A stretch of 34,422 bases of DNA from an uncultured Thermomicrobiales bacterium (GCA_937891245.1 CALAGB010000538.1:1-34422); one strand, 5' to 3'; shown: positions 26,099 through 34,032, counted from the first letter of the stretch. Notes: generated from the sequence alone by a model not told the origin. Made by a program: numbers and translations.

Positions 26099-26120
26099 TG
26101 GGGGAACTTCGCTTCCCCCA
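26099..26120 (-). other. Intercistronic hairpin after the binding-protein gene
   Basis: TGGGGGAA, 6-base loop, TTCCCCCA forms a perfect 8-bp GC-rich stem, 20 bases after the binding-protein stop and before the DppB-type start. Hairpins at this point in transporter operons commonly protect the binding-protein message or lower permease expression (known from other systems; inferred here). There is no T run. Confidence 0.55.
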
Positions 26121-26140
26121 ACCCAATCACTCTGTGGCCA

Positions 26141-27955
26141 CTAGCTCGAAATTGAGACGTCGTAGATACGTGGCTGGTATCCGAGGTCGTTCATCTTCCA
26201 GCCGGACACCTTCTTGTTCATCATTACCAACATGGCGTCGTACTTCATCGCGATGAACATGTTTTCATCGACGATGATCTGCTGGACCTTGGCGTAGATC
26301 TCCTTGCGCTTCTCTTGATCCGGCTCGTTTGTACCCTGATCAAGCAAGTCGTCGAGCTGTTTCTGCAGATCCGGATTCGACTCGTTGAGATGCGTCCAGG
26401 TAAAACCGTCAGGGCCGATATTTCGACTATGGAACAAGAGAGTCAAAATACTCGGATCTGGGGCGTCGAACCGGCCGAGCATCAGGCTATGCTTGCCGCT
26501 AAACCCGACATCCTTCTGTTGCGTGAACGGCACTACCTGCAGATTGCAGTCAATTCCAATAGGACGAATCGCCGCTTGAAATGCTTCACCTGGCTTTCCG
26601 TCGGTGCCAAAGATGTAGACATCCAACTTGCAGGTCTTGCCGTCCTTCTGATAGAAGTCACCCTTCTTGGTCCAACCGGCACCCTCGAGGGCGCTCTTGG
26701 CACCATCTGGGTCGTATTTAATTTGCCCGGTGCAGTCCCAATAAGCGAAGGTTGTAGGAGTCAGCGGACAGTAACCAGGGGCCTCTTGGCCGGCATACAG
26801 ACCTTTGCTGATCTGATCGCGATTGAGGCCAAGGTTGATGGCTTTCCGTACGGCAGGATCGTCCGTTGGAAATCGGTTAGTATTGACGATGAATCCAGTC
26901 GGCATCCCGGTTTGCAAACCAGTTTCAAGCTCATAGCCTTCGCCTTTAAGACGTGAGACATCCGTGCCAGGTGTCTTCATGATGGCGTCAACTTCATTGG
27001 CTTCGATGGCTGCAACGCGGGTTGGTGCATCTGGGATAAACTTAAATGTCACTCCGTCCAGGTACGCTGGGCCACTATGAGCGTATGGCGGGGATGGTCC
27101 CCAGTTGTAATCAGCAAACCGCTCAACTTCAATGTGATCCTGCGTCACCCACTGCTTGAACTTGAACGGTCCAGTCCCAATCGGATGCTGCCCGACATCC
27201 TCCACTGCCATATCAGCAATTTTCGGAGAGAGCATCGGGAATTCCATCAACGACATCGCACGGATGAATACACCATACGGTGACTTGAGGGTCACCTTCA
27301 CGTTGTGTGTGTCGATAATTTCTGTTCGGTCGTATGGGCCGATGTCCACGATTGACAAAAGGGAGCCAGTCGCTGGATCAACCGTCCGATCAAGGTTAAA
27401 CTTCACCGCGGCCGCGTCGAACGGCGTTCCGTCATGGAACTTCACACCATCCCGTAAAGTGAAGGAATAAACAGTTCCATCAGGAGCCGCTTCCCACTTT
27501 GTAGCAAGGTCCGGGTGAAGAGCAAGCTTTTCGTCCGCAATGATCAACGTATCAAAGATGGCCCAGCCGACTTCCCAAGAAATGGATGACTCGGTGCGGT
27601 ACATGTCGAGTGTGTCTGGTTCTCCAGCCTGACCGATCGTAAGATGCCCGCCCTGTTTCGCTTCGATGCTGGGAGTCGCCTGTGTCCCGGAAGCGGTCGT
27701 GCCAGCACTGGTGCTCGCCACTGTGCCCGCTCCTGCCTGGGTTGTGGCAGCGGTCCCACTGGATGATTTGGTCGATTGTGACGCGACTGTCGCGGTCGAG
27801 TCGCCGCCTCCACATGCTGCCAGCAACGTCCCGGCTGCTCCACTGGCCGCGATCGCAGCCCACCCAACGAATGACCGGCGACTAACGCGAAGTGTGTCCA
27901 ATTTGCGAACAACGGTTGAATCTTTCTTGCCAGTCCTACCTTTATCTTCGATCAT
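26141..27955 (-). CDS. ABC transporter solute-binding lipoprotein, family 5
   Basis: Third family 5 binding lipoprotein, 604 aa. Residues 25-48 carry a clear Tat-type lipoprotein signal (SRRSFVG, then LLAAC with Cys48), followed by a Ser/Thr/Ala linker to about residue 90. The SBP_bac_5 domain follows (GVKFHDGTPFDAAAV, HPIGTGPFKFKQW, VRKAINLGLNRDQI). It resembles the binding proteins at 325-2169 and 4281-6122, but less closely than those two resemble each other. ATG 27955 has a strong GAGGAGGGG upstream. It is the second gene of the long operon, 75 bases after the IclR gene, with its permeases directly downstream. Confidence 0.93.
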   Translation of the reverse strand: MIEDKGRTGKKDSTVVRKLDTLRVSRRSFVGWAAIAASGAAGTLLAACGGGDSTATVASQSTKSSSGTAATTQAGAGTVASTSAGTTASGTQATPSIEAKQGGHLTIGQAGEPDTLDMYRTESSISWEVGWAIFDTLIIADEKLALHPDLATKWEAAPDGTVYSFTLRDGVKFHDGTPFDAAAVKFNLDRTVDPATGSLLSIVDIGPYDRTEIIDTHNVKVTLKSPYGVFIRAMSLMEFPMLSPKIADMAVEDVGQHPIGTGPFKFKQWVTQDHIEVERFADYNWGPSPPYAHSGPAYLDGVTFKFIPDAPTRVAAIEANEVDAIMKTPGTDVSRLKGEGYELETGLQTGMPTGFIVNTNRFPTDDPAVRKAINLGLNRDQISKGLYAGQEAPGYCPLTPTTFAYWDCTGQIKYDPDGAKSALEGAGWTKKGDFYQKDGKTCKLDVYIFGTDGKPGEAFQAAIRPIGIDCNLQVVPFTQQKDVGFSGKHSLMLGRFDAPDPSILTLLFHSRNIGPDGFTWTHLNESNPDLQKQLDDLLDQGTNEPDQEKRKEIYAKVQQIIVDENMFIAMKYDAMLVMMNKKVSGWKMNDLGYQPRIYDVSISS

Positions 27956-28030
27956 GTCAGCCCCTCCTCAGCGAACGACTAGACGAACGACATCTCAGTT
28001 CCCGACGACCTGGCAAATCGCGCGGGTACA

Positions 28031-28855
28031 TTACTCAGTAAACGCAGTCACTCCTTTCATCAGCTGGTTGCGCGATCTTCCGTTATCTGAACCTGAAGTC
28101 CATCCCAGCCGCTCAGATAACTCGGTTGCAGCCAGGGCAACGCGACCGATAAGCTGTTGAATTCGATCCGGGGTGATGCGAATGCTGGATCCACTCGCCG
28201 TGCATGTGCCGACGACTTCACCAAATGCGTTCCGGACTGGGACACTAATGCCAATAAGTCCAACCTCACGCTCGCCAAGATCCAACGCGAAACCCTGTTC
28301 GCGAATACGATCAAGTTCCACTCGCATTGCTGCAGGATCCGTGATCGTAAGATCAGTCAGTCGGGGCATTCCAAGGCTCAGAATCTTCGCGATCCGGTCT
28401 TCAGGTTGATACGCAAGCAGGGATTTACCAGCGGCCGTGCAGTAAATTGGATTACGCGTTCCCACAGGTTGTGAGATGCGCAGCTGGCTCTCACATGCGA
28501 CCCGCGCGACGACGAGTACATGATTCCCATCCAGTAGCGACAAGCCTGAGGACTCATTAATATCGTCGACTAATCGCTGTAACACATCGTCAGCAAGCTC
28601 GTGCAGGTTCGTTTGCTGCTCCACGATCGTTGCCAAATGGAGCAGGCTATAGCCAAGGCGATACCGGCCATCGCTGTTGTCGCGCCGAAGCAGCCCGTGC
28701 TCTTCTAATGAATTCAATAGTCGGGATGTTGTACTGATATTGAGCCCGACCGCTTGGGACAAATCTGACAAGCGCATCGGGGTCCGAGAACTCGCGAGTG
28801 CATCAAGCAGGGAAAGCGCTCGGTCCACAGTTTGTGACCCACCGGTTTTCGCCAT
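28031..28855 (-). CDS. IclR-family transcriptional regulator
   Basis: DNA-binding regulator of about 274 aa. Residues 8-60 are the winged helix-turn-helix (TVDRALSLLDAL, MRLSDLSQAVGLNISTTSRLLNSLEEHGLL). The C-terminal IclR effector domain follows (GTRNPIYCTAAGKSLLA, GFALDLGEREVGLIGISVPVRN, then an ASGSSIRI stretch). Such proteins sense small aromatic or aliphatic acids and can activate or repress. I take ATG 28855, preceded by GGAAG at nine bases and starting MAKTGGSQTVDRAL as usual; ATG 28870 and TTG 28876 are in frame but lack ribosome sites. It is the first gene of the minus-strand operon and divergent from the epimerase gene, the classic place for a local regulator. Confidence 0.92.
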   Translation of the reverse strand: MAKTGGSQTVDRALSLLDALASSRTPMRLSDLSQAVGLNISTTSRLLNSLEEHGLLRRDNSDGRYRLGYSLLHLATIVEQQTNLHELADDVLQRLVDDINESSGLSLLDGNHVLVVARVACESQLRISQPVGTRNPIYCTAAGKSLLAYQPEDRIAKILSLGMPRLTDLTITDPAAMRVELDRIREQGFALDLGEREVGLIGISVPVRNAFGEVVGTCTASGSSIRITPDRIQQLIGRVALAATELSERLGWTSGSDNGRSRNQLMKGVTAFTE

Positions 28856-28904
28856 GAAGCCAACTTCCATACGCAATCGGGTCGACGATTCAATTAAGTT
28901 TCAT

Positions 28905-28932
28905 ATATTGACACTCTATGTCGGATATTGAC
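28905..28932. promoter_or_regulatory. Direct repeats ATATTGAC, probable regulator sites
   Basis: ATATTGAC occurs at 28905-28912 and 28925-28932, exactly 20 bases apart, so both copies face the same side of the helix. The second copy contains the -35 box of the plus-strand promoter. Binding of the IclR protein or another factor here is an inference. Confidence 0.45.
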
Positions 28933-28956
28933 TATCTTAACAGCAACGCATATGCT
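28928..28956 (+). promoter_or_regulatory. Sigma-70-like promoter for the epimerase/dehydrogenase pair
   Basis: TTGACT at 28928-28933, a 17-base spacer and TATGCT at 28951-28956. It lies about 150 bases before the epimerase start and overlaps the opposing IclR promoter almost completely. Confidence 0.55.
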
Positions 28957-28962
28957 TGTCAA
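28934..28962 (-). promoter_or_regulatory. Sigma-70-like promoter for the IclR-led operon
   Basis: On the minus strand, consensus TTGACA (28962-28957), a 17-base spacer and TAAGAT (28939-28934) stand about 80 bases before the IclR start. It is the best promoter match I found in the window. Confidence 0.65.
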
Positions 28963-29104
28963 GCATTGGTTGCCGAGGACGAGGGGGCGTTTCCAGAGTT
29001 CAGAACAGACTCTGAACGTACGTTGTGACAATGACTTCGTTGCGAATCATGGCGTCCATGGCGCGACGGACTCAGGTTCATTGTGGGAGGGGTGCGGAGT
29101 CCTG

Positions 29105-30064
29105 ATGCGGGTACTTGTCACTGGTGCCGCAGGTTTCGTGGGTTTGAACGTCATCAGGGAGCTGGCGTCATTCCGAGACGAGGTGCTTGGGTTGAGTCGT
29201 CATCTTCCCGAGACGGACAGTCATGCATTCCCAGAGAACGTTCGTTTCGAGCGCTGCGATGTACGGAACAACGAGGAGATAACCAGCTGGATTGCGACAT
29301 GGCAGCCGACGCATATTGTGCACGCAGCCGCCATTACCCCCACGTCGATCTTCGAGCGCATGCATGCGCGCGCGGTGCTCGAGACGAATCAACTCAGTTT
29401 GCTGACCATCCTCGAAGCAGCCATCCGGACTGATGTGACGCGTGTCCTCTTTCTTTCCTCCGCCGGAGTCTACGCGAGCCCGCGTGATGCAACACCGATG
29501 CCGGAAACGTCCCCATTGCGACACGACGGTAGCTTATATGGACTGACGAAAATCGCGGGAGAGGGACTATGTCGTTGGGCACGCCGTCAACACGGATTCG
29601 ATGCTCGTAGCGTTCGAGTCGGGCCAGTCTACGGGCCATTTGAACGACCGACGGGGTCCCGTGAGAACATGTCCCAAGTTTGGAGTGCCGTCCAGCTTCT
29701 GCTCAACCGAGAACCGATACGCTGCAACAATCCCGCGGCCATTTACGACTGGATCCATGGGAAAGATTGTGCACAGGCAATTCGACTGCTGCTCACTGCC
29801 GATCAATTGAGCTTCGATGCCTACAATCTCGCAGGACCTGCCGTAACGATGGAGGAACTCTTAGACTCGCTCGCGAAGATTCTCCCGGAATCGATCATCG
29901 ACTGGACCGGCGTGAGGGAACCGAATCTGAAGATTCCAGATTCGTACCGGTGCGCTCCATTGGATATCCATGCGCTTACTAAGGATATCGACTTTCAACC
30001 ACGATTCGATCTTGGCGATGGTCTGCAAGATTACGTCGACTGGTTGCGTAATCATTCCTACTAA
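29105..30064 (+). CDS. NAD-dependent epimerase/dehydratase (extended SDR)
   Basis: Extended short-chain dehydrogenase of about 319 aa. The N-terminus MRVLVTGAAGFVGLNV has the GxxGxxG dinucleotide motif at 7-13, an Asp-Val pair (CDVRN) follows at about 51-55, and HAAAITP, FLSSAGVYA and the catalytic YGLTK (Tyr145, Lys149) are all present. The C-terminal part (VRVGPVYGPFERP, YDWIHGKDCAQAI) is typical of enzymes acting on nucleotide sugars or sugar acids. ATG 29105 has GGAG five bases away; the open frame extends to 28928 but runs through the promoter region. It forms a pair with the dehydrogenase 14 bases downstream and is divergent from the IclR operon. The substrate is unknown. Confidence 0.9.
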   Translation: MRVLVTGAAGFVGLNVIRELASFRDEVLGLSRHLPETDSHAFPENVRFERCDVRNNEEITSWIATWQPTHIVHAAAITPTSIFERMHARAVLETNQLSLLTILEAAIRTDVTRVLFLSSAGVYASPRDATPMPETSPLRHDGSLYGLTKIAGEGLCRWARRQHGFDARSVRVGPVYGPFERPTGSRENMSQVWSAVQLLLNREPIRCNNPAAIYDWIHGKDCAQAIRLLLTADQLSFDAYNLAGPAVTMEELLDSLAKILPESIIDWTGVREPNLKIPDSYRCAPLDIHALTKDIDFQPRFDLGDGLQDYVDWLRNHSY

Positions 30065-30078
30065 GAGAGGAGCAAGGA

Positions 30079-31041
30079 GTGACCATATCGATTCTCGAAC
30101 CATTGAGCGAGCGTGACGAACGCTACCTGGCTGAGGCGGAGCGCGCGTTCGGCATACGTGTCCAACGTCAGGGTGCACCAAGCGGAAACGAGCGCGCGCT
30201 GATAGTTGAACACCGCGATGTTTCACTTGCAGATTTAGATATTATGCGGGATTTACAGATAATCTACTTATTTGAGTGGGGGCGCGCGCTGCTTCCACTC
30301 AACCGACTCGACGCTCGTGGGATTACCGTTCGCAAAGTCGTGAATCTTAGTGGCCTCGGTGTCGCTGAGCATGTATTTGCACTGTTGCTGGCGCTCCGCA
30401 AACAGATCGTACACGGGCATTCCGCGGTGACCAACAACCTTTGGCGTGAAGGAGTGACCGAGCCGGTCTTCACCGATCAGCGTGCACACACCTTTAACTG
30501 GAGTGGGATTGAAAACATCGGTTGGCTCTACGGCGAAACGCTCGGTATTATCGGTTTCGGAAGAATCGGCAAGGCGATCGCCCAGCGGGCACGCGCGTTC
30601 GATATGAATGTGCTGTACTACAATCGTCATCGGCTTTCGTCAGTTGAAGAAGCGCGTCTCGAGGTGGAATATGCGGAGGTTGATGATCTCGTCGAGCGTG
30701 CTGACGTGATCACGCTCAACCTTCCGTATACGCCACAAAGTGCAAGCATTATTGGACGAGATCAGATCGAACGAATGAAGCCCACGGCAGTGCTAATCAA
30801 CACGGCACGCGGTCGGGTTGTCGATGAAGACGCACTCACTGACGCTCTCCGCGAGCATCGGATCGCGGGTGCGGGGCTCGATGTCATGGTCTACGAACCT
30901 CCCGCTCGGGAAAATCCGCTTCTGCAATTTGATAATGTCGTTTTCAGCCCGCACGTGGCCGGTATCTACGACCCCGTTGCCCGAGAGATTCAATTCAAGA
31001 CAGCTCTTCGCTGGTGGCTCGATGAGCGAAACCTGTCGTAA
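30079..31041 (+). CDS. D-isomer-specific 2-hydroxyacid dehydrogenase
   Basis: NAD(P)-dependent enzyme of 320 aa that interconverts 2-oxo and D-2-hydroxy acids. The nucleotide-binding motif LGIIGFGRIGKAIAQRA (GxGxxG 159-164) is present, and the catalytic triad is Arg244 (NTARGRVVDE), Glu273 (VYEPP) and His292 (FSPHVAGI). The N-terminal catalytic domain is rather short and lacks some usual motifs, but NLSGLGVAEHVFALLLAL is standard. GTG 30079 has AGAGGAG six bases before it. It lies 14 bases after the epimerase, so the two are co-transcribed. It could reduce 2-oxo acids produced by the aminotransferases of the neighbouring operon (inference). Confidence 0.92.
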   Translation: MTISILEPLSERDERYLAEAERAFGIRVQRQGAPSGNERALIVEHRDVSLADLDIMRDLQIIYLFEWGRALLPLNRLDARGITVRKVVNLSGLGVAEHVFALLLALRKQIVHGHSAVTNNLWREGVTEPVFTDQRAHTFNWSGIENIGWLYGETLGIIGFGRIGKAIAQRARAFDMNVLYYNRHRLSSVEEARLEVEYAEVDDLVERADVITLNLPYTPQSASIIGRDQIERMKPTAVLINTARGRVVDEDALTDALREHRIAGAGLDVMVYEPPARENPLLQFDNVVFSPHVAGIYDPVAREIQFKTALRWWLDERNLS

Positions 31042-31079
31042 CTCGCACATGCTCTCAGGTTAGGGCCGCTATTTTGAGT

Positions 31080-32110
31080 AAAGGTTGAACAGCGCTCACT
31101 AGAGCACGTCTCATTAGGGTTGTCCGGCCGAGAGGTCGTAGCCGACATGCGTGAAGACGTGCGCGGCATCGCTGACCGTGATCGTGTCTAGGGCCGCGGC
31201 ACGGGCGGCTTCCAGGGCCTCCTGGGTGCGGGCGTGCGCCCGACGCAGTACCGCTTTGAGCGTGCTGAAGGCCGGCTCGATGGGATTGAAATCGGGGAAA
31301 TAGGCTGGCACGAAACGGAGGGTGCCGTTGGCCGCTTCGATCACCGTCCGAATGTCGGCCCGCTTAGGGACGCTCAGGTTGTCGCAGATCACGATCTGTC
31401 CTGGCCGCAGGCTGGGAACGAGGAAGCGCTCGACATCGGCGGCGAAGGCATCGCTGTTCATAGCTCCGCCCAGCGTCATCGGCGCCGGCAGCCCGGTTGG
31501 CGTAAGGGCCGCCACCAGCGTCGTGTTGCGGTCGTCGTTGCGGGGGGCGCTCCCCGTGGGCCCGTTCATCGTGCGGCGCCCACGCAGAACGCGGGGTCAG
31601 GGTGACGTTGACGCTGGTCTCGTCGAGGAAGATGAACTGATGGGTATCCTGCCCCGCCATGTCGGCCCACCACTGCTGTCGGGCGTCTGCGTCCCGCTCG
31701 GTGGCCACCAGTGTCTTTTTTTTCAGGTCCACCCCAACCGGGCCAACGTTCGGAGCATGGTGGACGGGCTGATCCGTATGCCATGACTCGCGGCCCACGA
31801 CGCGCATTGCTCGGTCAGCGTCGCGTCGGCATGCGCCCGGAGCTGTGCCGTCAAGTCGGCGTGCTGCTCCGGTAAGATCTGCCGCGGTCGGCCCGGAATC
31901 GGCTTGGCCTTCAGCCTGTCCGTCTCGGCGAGGTGTTTGAGGGAGCGGCCGATGGTACGCACACTGACGCCGAAGACCTCGGCGGCGTGCGCCTTACTGG
32001 TCCCCGACTGGATCGCCTGAACCAGATGACGACGAAGATCGAGGGAGTAGGCCCGCATCATGATCACCTCCATCGTCCCCCATCCTCAGTGTGTCACCAG
32101 GTCAACCTTT
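31080..32110 (-). mobile_element. IS630-type insertion sequence, probably inactive
   Basis: About 1.03 kb holding an IS630-type transposase with two frameshifts. Possible ends are the inverted matches AAAGGTTGA at 31080-31088 and TCAACCTTT at 32102-32110; similarity continues slightly inward (AAC.G against ACC.G). The left end has a TA next to it, the expected target, but the right end does not, so the borders are tentative. The element lies between the dehydrogenase gene and the phage-like fragments. Confidence 0.6.
31114..32058 (-). pseudogene. IS630-family transposase, two frameshifts
   Basis: DDE transposase of the IS630/Tc1-mariner group in three frames. The first, 32058 to 31723, holds the N-terminal helix-turn-helix (MRAYSLDLRRHLVQAI, AAEVFGVSVRTIGRSL) and ends LGWT-stop. 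The second picks up at KKKTLVATERD and holds the first catalytic Asp (FIFLDETSVN). The third, from about 31550 to 31114, holds the second Asp (VICDNLSVPKRAD) and the Glu (FNPIEPAFSTLK). The first shift is at an eight-base T run on the plus strand (31716-31723), the second at CCCC near 31552. All catalytic residues survive, but an uninterrupted product cannot be made. Confidence 0.85.
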
Positions 32111-32249
32111 CCGCAACCTGCTGTAGCGACTAACCACCCTCGGGCACTAACACCCATCATTGAGCACCGTGCCGTCAGTTGTTCGCAGTATTCGCCAATT
32201 GCGCAAATGCTCGTGAACCTGACAATGGATCCATCGGTACTTTGACTGA

Positions 32250-32549
32250 GACACCGGAGCCGGCCTCGCTGCCCAGAGTGACACCACCCTGTTTACCGAG
32301 GCGAGTGAGACCCGCTTCATTGGGACGGTCTCGATGGAGACAGATATGATCACGAACCATACCCACCAGGTGGTCGGAACGCTGACTTATGCCTCGACGC
32401 AGACGATCACGAATTCAGGCGTGTTCGATACTGATGATACGACGGATGCGAACGACAAGATCTTAATGAAGGATTCGTTTACGGGCAGCGGTGTTGACTC
32501 CAACGACGCGATTCAGTTCACGTTCCGCTGGCGGATCAATAACAGCTAA
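32250..32549 (+). pseudogene. Phage structural protein-like fragment, N-terminus lost
   Basis: A frame opens after a TGA at 32247 and ends with TAA at 32547. The first ATG (32334) gives 71 aa, but similarity seems to start earlier (SDTTLFTEASETRFIGTVS, then THQVVGTLTYAS and DAIQFTFRWRI). The Ser/Thr/Gly/Asp-rich beta pattern resembles small proteins found beside tail genes of phages, which usually start with a GTGT..A motif; that start is missing or broken here. The match is by pattern only. It is followed 11 bases later by another fragment of similar style. Confidence 0.45.
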
Positions 32550-32560
32550 AGGTAAGAAAG

Positions 32561-32878
32561 ATGGTCTCAGTCGGTCCACTCTTCCCTGGCTCAGTGGTTT
32601 CAGCCTCCGGTACGGGCTTTGGTTCAACTGCCTGGTCATCTCCCGGTGACGCAGCGACAAGTAACAACTCGTATGCCACGTTCAACGAATCGTTCTTCGG
32701 GGCGACGAGTCAGTATCTCGTCGCAACAGGATTTGGATTTGATCTTCCGGAAAACGCGATTATCGACCCGCTCTCGGCCTCGGTTGAAGGGAAATCAACC
32801 GAGTCCCGATCAAGAATCAGTTCCGATTATGCGGTTCGGTTGGTCAAGTCTGGAAGCGTGGTTGGCGATAGTCTATGA
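32561..32878 (+). CDS. Phage structural protein-like fragment, C-terminus lost
   Basis: A 105-residue frame with AAGG before its ATG. Features such as FGSTAWSSPGDAATSNNSYATF, SQYLVATGFGFDLPENAIIDPLSASVEGK and YAVRLVKSGSVVGDS resemble phage virion or tail-associated proteins, which continue well beyond this point. The stop at 32876 coincides with the end of the integrase homology on the opposite strand, so the protein is probably cut by a deletion. The phage origin is inferred from pattern and context. Confidence 0.45.
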   Translation: MVSVGPLFPGSVVSASGTGFGSTAWSSPGDAATSNNSYATFNESFFGATSQYLVATGFGFDLPENAIIDPLSASVEGKSTESRSRISSDYAVRLVKSGSVVGDSL

Positions 32879-33842
32879 GCGAGAGGATCGCATGGACGTG
32901 CCGCAGTCCATGAATGTGAACATAGGGCACTCCCGCCAGTTCGCAGAGTGCGATCGAGTAGGCCCGAAGATTCTGGGGCTAGGGCGGTTCTCCTGTATGC
33001 GTTCGGAAGATGGGCGCCTCGACACTCTCCGGCATCTGAAGCTGGTTCAGCGCTGCGATTGCTGAACCAGTGAGTGTCACCCATCGTGCCCCCGCCTTGG
33101 TCTTCGGGCGTTGAATACTCCAGGTCTGCCCCGACCAAACCAATCCTCGTTCAATCCTCACCCTGTTCCGCTTCGAGTCCACATCCTTCCAGTACAGCCC
33201 CAACGCCTCAGAGATCCGCATTCCCGTCGACACCAGAAAAACAAATAACGGATGCCAGTACCGATCCTCTTTCAGTCCCGTCTCAATGAATGCCTTCGTC
33301 TGTTTCAGTGTCCAGTACGCCTTCTCCTGTTCCTCCCACTTCGGTTTCGGAACCTTGAGCATCGGGTTCTTCTCGATCAGTTCGAAGTCGAGCGCTTGCT
33401 CCAGGCACGCCTTCAAATAGCCGTGTGCCAGATTCAACTGCCGCTGCGCGTTCGTCTCCGCCTGTAAGCGAGCGAACGTCTTCGTGAGCATGAGCGGGGT
33501 GAGCTCAGAGATCGGAACCGCAGCCAAGTAGCGGAGCACGTACCCGATGGTCTTGCGGTACATCGCCATGGTTGAAGGTCGGAGCTGCTTCATCGCCAGC
33601 CACTGTTCCACCCATAGGCTCAGCGATGGCAGAGCGGGTTCCGGCTCAGGAGATGGTGCCTCAACCTGTTCGACGACAGGCTCGGGCGGTCGTTCCAGTA
33701 GCTGTTCGAGCTTCTTGAACGCCTCGATCTCGGTTCGGGCATACCGGGAAACATGCTTCCCGTTGATGGTCGTCTGAGCGACCCACCGACCCTCCTTTCG
33801 CCGGTACACCGAACCGTCATTGTTGGACCGTTTCCCTGGCAT
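32877..33842 (-). pseudogene. int: Tyrosine-family phage integrase, interrupted and truncated
   Basis: Site-specific tyrosine recombinase remnant. From ATG 33842 (GAGAGGTG upstream) it has an arm-binding N-domain (DGSVYRRKEGRWVAQ), a Pro/Glu linker, a SAM-like core-binding domain (PSLSLWVEQWLAMKQLRPSTM), and the catalytic region with Arg in STGMRISEAL (about residue 209) and Lys in RPKTKAG. A TAG at 32979-32981 interrupts it after THTGEPP, yet the same frame continues with PQNLRAYSIALCELAGVPYVHIHGLRH, which holds the HxxR box. Homology ends near 32877, so the last His and the catalytic Tyr are absent. Its 5' end faces tRNA-Cys, the usual position for an integrase next to its attachment site. 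Confidence 0.87.
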
Positions 33843-33891
33843 ATGACACCTCTCTGTCATTGCTCAGGGTCTCGGTAGACGTACGGCTGAC

Positions 33892-33924
33892 TGACAGCTA
33901 CGTTGACAGCTACCTGACAGCTAC
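33892..33924. repeat. Three direct repeats of TGACAGCTAC upstream of the integrase
   Basis: TGACAGCTAC at 33892-33901, 33904-33913 and 33915-33924, with periods of 12 and 11 bases, about one helical turn. They lie between the integrase start and the tRNA. Iterated short sites there could be arm-type integrase or excisionase sites (inference). Confidence 0.6.
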
Positions 33925-33958
33925 ACAGGCTGCTCAGCTAGACAATAAGTCCATGTGA

Positions 33959-34001
33959 GCCGTAGCCAAGCGGCAAGTCAGGTGGATGAAAACGCGCCTC
34001 C
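33959..34001 (+). repeat. Inverted partial copy of tRNA-Cys, candidate attachment site remnant
   Basis: GCCGTAGCCAAGCGGCAAG at 33959-33977 is identical to bases 4-22 of tRNA-Cys but on the opposite strand (34100-34082). Weaker similarity continues (CAGG, then GAAAAC against CAAAAC). At 33994-34001, GCGCCTCC matches the tRNA 3' end plus its flank (34038-34031). The segment reads like a shrunken tRNA-Cys copy facing the intact gene, with most of the anticodon and T arms deleted. Confidence 0.6.
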
Positions 34002-34032
34002 AGATAGGTTTTTTGAGTGGTTCTTGTGCGGG

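Noticed and set aside
31716..31725. Programmed ribosomal frameshift at the A8 run of the transposase
   Set aside because: The upstream frame's TGA shares only its last base with the run, so the ribosome would terminate before slipping; a second unprogrammed shift also exists.
33892..33924. CRISPR-like array
   Set aside because: The repeats are only 10 bases with 1-2 base gaps, with no spacers and no cas genes.
33959..34030. Second functional tRNA on the plus strand
   Set aside because: Only the D-arm region and a piece of the 3' end match; no anticodon stem or T arm can be folded.
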